NCBI RefSeq assembly: GCF_001579845.1
Contig: NZ_CP007440.1
Span: forward strand, 5,726,029 to 5,790,028
Source: Rhodoplanes sp. Z2-YC6860
Lineage (GTDB): Bacteria > Pseudomonadota > Alphaproteobacteria > Rhizobiales > Xanthobacteraceae
Length of the DNA: 64,000 nucleotides
Reading direction: 5' to 3'
Part shown: positions 59,991-64,000 of the stretch, one piece after another
Layout: every line of letters starts with the position of its first letter
Position numbering within the stretch: the stretch's first letter is position 1
The notes under the pieces: model-generated
What the model was told of the DNA's origin: nothing
The model's input: the letters and a program-made list of their open reading frames with translations, nothing else
Databases searched by the model: none
Translations under genes and position numbers: made by a program

Positions 59991-60973
59991 TATCGGCTTC
60001 GCGAACCGAGCCAGCGCCAGGCATCAGCGATCTGCATTTCCAGCGCGGACCGCTGCGGCACCCAGCCTAGCACCTCGCGCGCCCGTACTGCCGAACCAAT
60101 AAGGCTTGCAGGGTCCCCAGGGCGGCGCGGCGTAATTTCGCGAGCGATGGCACGACCACTGACGCGCTCGCATTCGGCGATCACCTCTTTCACCGAGTGA
60201 CCGCGGCTGTTGGCCAGGTTGAGCGCCGCACTTGCGCCGCCGGCCATCAGGTAATCGATCGCCCGCACATGGGCGTCGGCGATGTCGGAGACGTGGACGT
60301 AATCGCGAATGCAGGTGCCGTCGGGCGTATCGTAGTCGGCGCCGAAAATCTTCGCCGTGGCGCCGTCTCGCGCGGCCATCAGCATCAGCGGAATGAGATG
60401 GGTCTCCGGATCGTGGATTTCTCCAATCTCGCCCTCCGGATCGGAGCCGGCGGCGTTGAAATACCGGAGCGCAATCCAGGGCAATCCGCGCGTTCGGCCG
60501 AGGTCCCGCAGCATGCCCTCGACCTTGAGCTTGGTTTCCCCGTAGGGATTGATCGGCTGCTGCGGATGCTCCTCCGTGATCGGGATGTGCTTCGGCATCC
60601 CATACGTGGCGCAGGTCGACGAGAATACAAAAGGCAGCGGCTTGTATTGAAGCAGCGCCTCAAGCAGACCTTTGGAGCCCAAGACGTTGTTGCGTTGATA
60701 GAGTTCAGGATGCTCGACCGACTCTCCGACATAAGCAAAGGCCGCAAAGTGCATCACCGCGACCGGCCGGTACTTTTCCAGCACCGCCCGCACGCGCGCG
60801 CCGTCCCCGATGTCGCCGACTTCGAGCGGGCCGAATTTTACCAGATCGCGATGGCCGCGCGAGAGATTGTCGTAAACGACCGGCACGAAGCCGCGCTGCG
60901 CCAACGCCTTCGAGGCATGGCTGCCGATGAAGCCGGCGCCGCCGGTGACCAGAATATGGGATGCTGAAGACAT
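59990..60973 (-). CDS. galE: UDP-glucose 4-epimerase
   Basis: 327 residues. GGAGFIG at 11-17 (NAD), FSSTCATYG (active Ser/Thr at 119-120) and Tyr144-x3-Lys148 (NPYGETK), plus the GalE-specific RYFNAAGSDPEGEIGE and DYDTPDGTCIRDYVHV. Interconverts UDP-Glc/UDP-Gal (or their GlcNAc forms), supplying a galacto sugar to the locus. Normal length. Confidence 0.95.
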   Translation of the reverse strand: MSSASHILVTGGAGFIGSHASKALAQRGFVPVVYDNLSRGHRDLVKFGPLEVGDIGDGARVRAVLEKYRPVAVMHFAAFAYVGESVEHPELYQRNNVLGSKGLLEALLQYKPLPFVFSSTCATYGMPKHIPITEEHPQQPINPYGETKLKVEGMLRDLGRTRGLPWIALRYFNAAGSDPEGEIGEIHDPETHLIPLMLMAARDGATAKIFGADYDTPDGTCIRDYVHVSDIADAHVRAIDYLMAGGASAALNLANSRGHSVKEVIAECERVSGRAIAREITPRRPGDPASLIGSAVRAREVLGWVPQRSALEMQIADAWRWLGSRSR

Positions 60974-61010
60974 CGGGCCCTATCGGAAACACAAATTCGA
61001 CGTGGCGCAA

Positions 61011-62843
61011 TCAATCCAGCTCAAAGGCCGAGCTGTAGTCCTGCTTGAGGCTTGGATCCTGCGCCGCCTTTTCCATCACGCAATTGCCTACCACCAGCAG
61101 ATCGAGTTCATTGCCCATGAAGCAGCGGAAAGCATCCTCCGGCGTACAGACGATCGGTTCGCCACGGACGTTGAAACTGGTGTTGACCAGCACCGGGCAG
61201 TCGGTGCGCCGTTTGAAGCTCGTCAGCAGGCGGTGAAACAGCGGGTTGGTGTTGGCGTGCACGGTCTGGATCCGGGCCGAATAATCGACATGGGTTACCG
61301 CGGGGATTTCCGAGCGCGCCACGTTGAGCTTGTCGATGCCGAACAGCACGTCTTCCTCGGCCGTCATGGCGCGCCGTCGATCTTTGCGCACGTCAGCGAC
61401 GAGTAGCATATACGGGCTGTCAGCGTCGAGTTCGAACCAATTGGCAACATCCTCGCGCAACACCGACGGCGCGAAGGGCCGGAAACTCTCGCGATACTTG
61501 ATCTTCAGGTTGAGATTGCGCTGCATGGTCGGCGACCGCGGGTCGCCGAGAATCGAGCGGGCGCCAAGCGAGCGCGGGCCGAATTCCATGCGCCCCTGAA
61601 ACCAACCGACCGCCTGCTGCCTGGCGAGCGCGTCAGCGGTCGCCTCCACCATGGCGTCCTCGCTCAGCACCGAGAAGCGAGCGCCTGCGGTGCTGAGCCG
61701 CTGCTCCACGTCAGGCTGCGCGAAGCATGGCCCGAGCAACGAGCCGGCCATGCCGTCACCGCCATTGGTGCGGCGCGGCTTCTGCCCGTAGAGATGAACC
61801 GCCGCGAGCGCCGCCCCCACTGCTCCGCCCGCGTCACCTGCGGCCGGCTGAATCCAGATGTTTTCGAATGCGCCCTCGCGCTGGATCTTGCCGTTGGCAA
61901 CGCAATTGAGCGCCACGCCTCCAGCCAGGCAGAGATTGCGCGCTCCGGTCTGCTTCGCCAGCGCCCGCGTCATCCGCAGCACGGCCTCTTCGAGCACCAC
62001 CTGGATCGACGCTGCGATGTCCATGTGGAACGGTGTGAGCAGCTTCTCGGCGCTGCGCACCGGCTGGCCAAACAGATTGGCAAAGCGATCGTTGGTCATG
62101 GTCAGACCGGTGCAATAGTCGAAATAGGACATGTCGAGCCGGAACGAGCCGTCCGGTTTCAGATCGATGAGATTGTCGAGAATGCGGTCGACGAACTTGG
62201 GCTCGCCATAGGGCGCGAGCCCCATGACCTTGTACTCGCCCGAATTGACCTTGAAGCCCGTGTAGTAGGTGAAGGCGGAATACAGCAGACCCAGAGAGTG
62301 CGGAAAGTGGATCTCCTGGAGCATGTCCAGCTTGTTGCCTTTGCCCAAGGCGGCTGAAGTTGTCGCCCACTCTCCCACTCCATCCATGGTCAAGACCGCG
62401 GCTTCATCGTAGGGCGAGGGAAAAAATGCCGATGCCGCGTGACTCATATGATGCTCGCAGAACAGAAGCTTGCTCTGCCAGTCGAAGTCTTCGCCGAAAG
62501 CTTTAAGCTCATTCTTGAGCAGCGACTTCTGGAACAGCTTCTCGCGGAGCCACACCGGGATCGCCATCCGGAACGACTTAAAGCCGCGCGGCGCCATTTC
62601 GAGATAAGTTTCGATCAGCCGCTCGAACTTCAGGAACGGCTTGTCGTAGAACACCACGCAATCGAGTTCATTGAGCGAGACGCCGCCCTCGCTCAGGCAA
62701 TACTCGATCGCATTCTTGGGAAACGCAGGGTCATGCTTCTTGCGTGTGAAGCGCTCTTCCTGCGCGGCCGCAATGATGCGCTCGTCATCGACCAGCGCCG
62801 CCGCACTGTCGTGATAGAACGCCGAGATGCCGAGCGCGCGCAT
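61011..62843 (-). CDS. carbamoyltransferase (NodU/SxtI family)
   Basis: 610 residues. An N-terminal Kae1-like domain makes carbamoyl-adenylate: GISAFYHDSAAALV, EHHMSHAASAFFPSPYDEAA at about 130-149 and MDGVGEW; the C-terminal YrdC-like domain has MEFGPRSLGARSILGDPR and TSFNVRGEPIVCTPEDA. It transfers carbamoyl from carbamoyl phosphate to a sugar hydroxyl. The two small membrane genes upstream match the SxtK/SxtJ-like partners that often accompany this enzyme. It lies 37 bp from galE. Confidence 0.93.
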   Translation of the reverse strand: MRALGISAFYHDSAAALVDDERIIAAAQEERFTRKKHDPAFPKNAIEYCLSEGGVSLNELDCVVFYDKPFLKFERLIETYLEMAPRGFKSFRMAIPVWLREKLFQKSLLKNELKAFGEDFDWQSKLLFCEHHMSHAASAFFPSPYDEAAVLTMDGVGEWATTSAALGKGNKLDMLQEIHFPHSLGLLYSAFTYYTGFKVNSGEYKVMGLAPYGEPKFVDRILDNLIDLKPDGSFRLDMSYFDYCTGLTMTNDRFANLFGQPVRSAEKLLTPFHMDIAASIQVVLEEAVLRMTRALAKQTGARNLCLAGGVALNCVANGKIQREGAFENIWIQPAAGDAGGAVGAALAAVHLYGQKPRRTNGGDGMAGSLLGPCFAQPDVEQRLSTAGARFSVLSEDAMVEATADALARQQAVGWFQGRMEFGPRSLGARSILGDPRSPTMQRNLNLKIKYRESFRPFAPSVLREDVANWFELDADSPYMLLVADVRKDRRRAMTAEEDVLFGIDKLNVARSEIPAVTHVDYSARIQTVHANTNPLFHRLLTSFKRRTDCPVLVNTSFNVRGEPIVCTPEDAFRCFMGNELDLLVVGNCVMEKAAQDPSLKQDYSSAFELD

Positions 62844-62862
62844 CGCTTCCTGGAGCCGCTTC

Positions 62863-63012
62863 CTAGAACAAAGTGTAGATGAACGGTGCTATCGCCGAGC
62901 CCTTGGTCAGGATGACCAGGCCGCCGAACACCACCATCATCACCAGAATGGGCAGCAGCCAGAACTTCTTGCGGACCCGCATGAAGCGCCAGAGCTCGGC
63001 CAGAAAATCCAT
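62863..63012 (-). CDS. SxtK-like small membrane protein (DUF5989 type)
   Basis: 49 residues, starting MDFLAELWRFMRVRKKFWLL and ending GSAIAPFIYTLF. One hydrophobic segment (about 18-36) follows a basic RKKFW patch. This short gene, easily missed, lies between the SxtJ-like and carbamoyltransferase genes, the same three-gene company seen in saxitoxin clusters and many glycan loci. Function unknown; it may tether the carbamoyltransferase at the membrane. Confidence 0.85.
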   Translation of the reverse strand: MDFLAELWRFMRVRKKFWLLPILVMMVVFGGLVILTKGSAIAPFIYTLF

Positions 63013-63022
63013 TCCGCGTCCC

Positions 63023-63454
63023 TCAAAACTGATCGCGCATGCTCTCAGGCGATGGACCGGGCGGATCGCGGACGATCCAGTAGCTGTCCCGCTCCGGCTC
63101 GCGCTTGAGCGCTAAGAATTCCTTGCCGGTTATGCGCATAATCAAGCCGGTTGGCCAGACCGTCAGGTAGAATAACAGGCCCATCACGATCGGATTGACG
63201 ATGTGATGCAGCAACAGTCCGAACTTGAACCAGACGATGTTGAGCGGCCGCAGGACTCGCGCGTGGAACAGCGCCGCGGCGAGAAACAGCACCGCCAGGC
63301 AGCAGAGCCACGGCCAGACCCGGCCCGCATGCCACCAGTTGATCAGCGAGACAATGCCGAGCGCCACGGCCATGACCAGGCCGAACGAACGCTCGGACCC
63401 CATGGCCGTGTCGTCACGGCGCGAGAAGGTCTCATGGGTGTTCGGTTGCGTCAT
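63023..63454 (-). CDS. SxtJ-family membrane protein
   Basis: 143 residues with about three hydrophobic segments (VMAVALGIVSLINWWHAG, PWLCCLAVLFLAAALF, VNPIVMGLLFYLTVWPTGL) and a soluble C-terminal tail (LKREPERDSYWIVRD). LRPLNIVWFKFGLLLHHIVN is typical of the SxtJ family. Its function is unknown but it is strongly linked to SxtI-type carbamoyltransferases. ATGA overlap with the methyltransferase gene. Confidence 0.87.
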   Translation of the reverse strand: MTQPNTHETFSRRDDTAMGSERSFGLVMAVALGIVSLINWWHAGRVWPWLCCLAVLFLAAALFHARVLRPLNIVWFKFGLLLHHIVNPIVMGLLFYLTVWPTGLIMRITGKEFLALKREPERDSYWIVRDPPGPSPESMRDQF

Positions 63455-64000
63455 GACGGCCTGCCGGCATGTTTGACCGCCACGACCATCTGGGCCGAGA
63501 ACGCGCGGAAGCCCGCGGGCCGAGAAAAAGCATTGGTGCCGAGCTTGGCCAGAAGATTGACCGACAGTCGCACCACGCGCCCGAGCATCGTCGGCAGCGC
63601 GTAAAGCTCGGCGACCGCAATGGGATGGCTCACGCGCAAATCGACCCGTGTGCCGAGCGCGGCTTCACAGAATTTCTTGAAGTCCCCAGCAAACCACTCC
63701 TGGACATGCATCGGATCGAGCGGCGCCTCGGTGTAGCGGGCCGGCGTGGTGACGACGAGCACGCCGGATGGCTTCAGCACGCGCCACATCTCGCGCAGCA
63801 TGAGATCCGGCATCGCCACGTGTTCGATCACGTCTGAACACACCACCGCGTCAAAGCTATCCGCCGGATAAGGATACTTGTAGCCATCGATCAGGCGGAA
63901 CTCGCCTTTGAGGCTCCGCTTCGCGAATTCGCTCTTGGCGAGATCGATGGAGAGCGGCGTGGTGTCGATGCCTTCGACCTGCGCGCCGAACTCCGTCGCA
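63451..64000 (-). CDS. class I SAM-dependent methyltransferase, 3' part
   Basis: The frame is open to the end of the window, so the start lies outside. Visible: EGIDTTPLSIDLA (motif I end), DSFDAVVCSDVIEHV and WRVLKPSGVLVVTTPARYTE, typical Methyltransf_11. The C-terminal part includes VRLSVNLLAKLGTNAF. It is the upstream neighbour of the SxtJ-like gene with a 4-bp overlap, and probably a further glycan methylase. Confidence 0.85.
   Translation of the reverse strand, partial: ATEFGAQVEGIDTTPLSIDLAKSEFAKRSLKGEFRLIDGYKYPYPADSFDAVVCSDVIEHVAMPDLMLREMWRVLKPSGVLVVTTPARYTEAPLDPMHVQEWFAGDFKKFCEAALGTRVDLRVSHPIAVAELYALPTMLGRVVRLSVNLLAKLGTNAFSRPAGFRAFSAQMVVAVKHAGRPS

Noticed and set aside
61011..63454. 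Saxitoxin biosynthesis
   Set aside because: Only the sxtI/J/K-like carbamoylation genes are present; no sxtA, sxtG or other core genes. The module is common in glycan loci.

Overview
The window is about 64 kb of high-G+C DNA that reads as an alphaproteobacterium of the Hyphomicrobiales, probably Bradyrhizobium/Xanthobacteraceae-like. This placement rests on codon use, the gene families and the MarR-type EPS regulator, not on a marker gene. I found no rRNA, tRNA, CRISPR array or intact insertion sequence.

Region 1 (1-9.9 kb) looks like a catabolic and uptake cluster of unknown substrate. It holds an amidohydrolase, a MetE-C-like methyltransferase, an atypical SDR, a double GNAT protein, an NMT1/THI5-like ABC importer (binding protein, permease, ATPase), a DapA-like lyase/aldolase, a CrtI/PYROXD2-like FAD oxidoreductase and a TetR regulator. 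The same operator-like palindrome, GTAAC-N6-GTTAC, occurs in all three promoter gaps of this region, which points to a local TetR regulon. A small lipoprotein gene closes it.

Region 2 (10.3-38.3 kb) is a surface-glycan locus, almost all on the minus strand. It has WbpE/WlbA-like sugar enzymes, gmd, an AsnB-like amidotransferase, many glycosyltransferases and methyltransferases, an acyltransferase, a GT-C-like membrane protein, an MsbA/PglK-like ABC exporter and a nonulosonate-type branch (NeuB-cupin fusion, HAD phosphatase, NeuA-like CMP transferase). Many genes overlap by 4 bp (ATGA or GTGA). At 12.7-15.4 kb there is recombination scar tissue: a transaldolase remnant, a second asnB 3' end, and a roughly 300-bp nearly perfect direct repeat of a flippase gene that brackets a methyltransferase cassette.

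Region 3 (38.3-44.1 kb) is an acquired island. A hairpin-rich intergenic mosaic with a 28-bp tandem repeat is followed by four genes of clearly lower G+C: a sugar formyltransferase and three capsule/GT-B-like proteins.

Region 4 (44.1-57.1 kb) is a pseudaminic acid (Pse) locus: PseB, PseC, a fused PseG-PseH, PseI, a Pse-associated methylase, two SpsF-type cytidylyltransferases, and the PseA/HisH/HisF trio that installs an acetamidino group. It also carries a second aminotransferase and oxidoreductase. At its 5' end are a MarR-type EPS regulator and a specialised NusG paralog. Between that paralog and pseB lies a 12-nt match to the enterobacterial ops (JUMPstart) element, so processive antitermination of the whole locus is likely.

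Region 5 (57.3-64 kb) starts with a plus-strand gene for a secreted protein of three C-x13-C repeats with its own terminator. Then, on the minus strand, come an SGNH hydrolase, a methyltransferase, galE, an SxtI-like carbamoyltransferase with SxtK- and SxtJ-like membrane partners, and a methyltransferase running off the window.

Taken together, regions 2-5 would build, decorate (amidination, N-formylation, O-methylation, acylation, carbamoylation) and export a complex nonulosonate-containing glycan. No clear Wzx or Wzy is present in the window.
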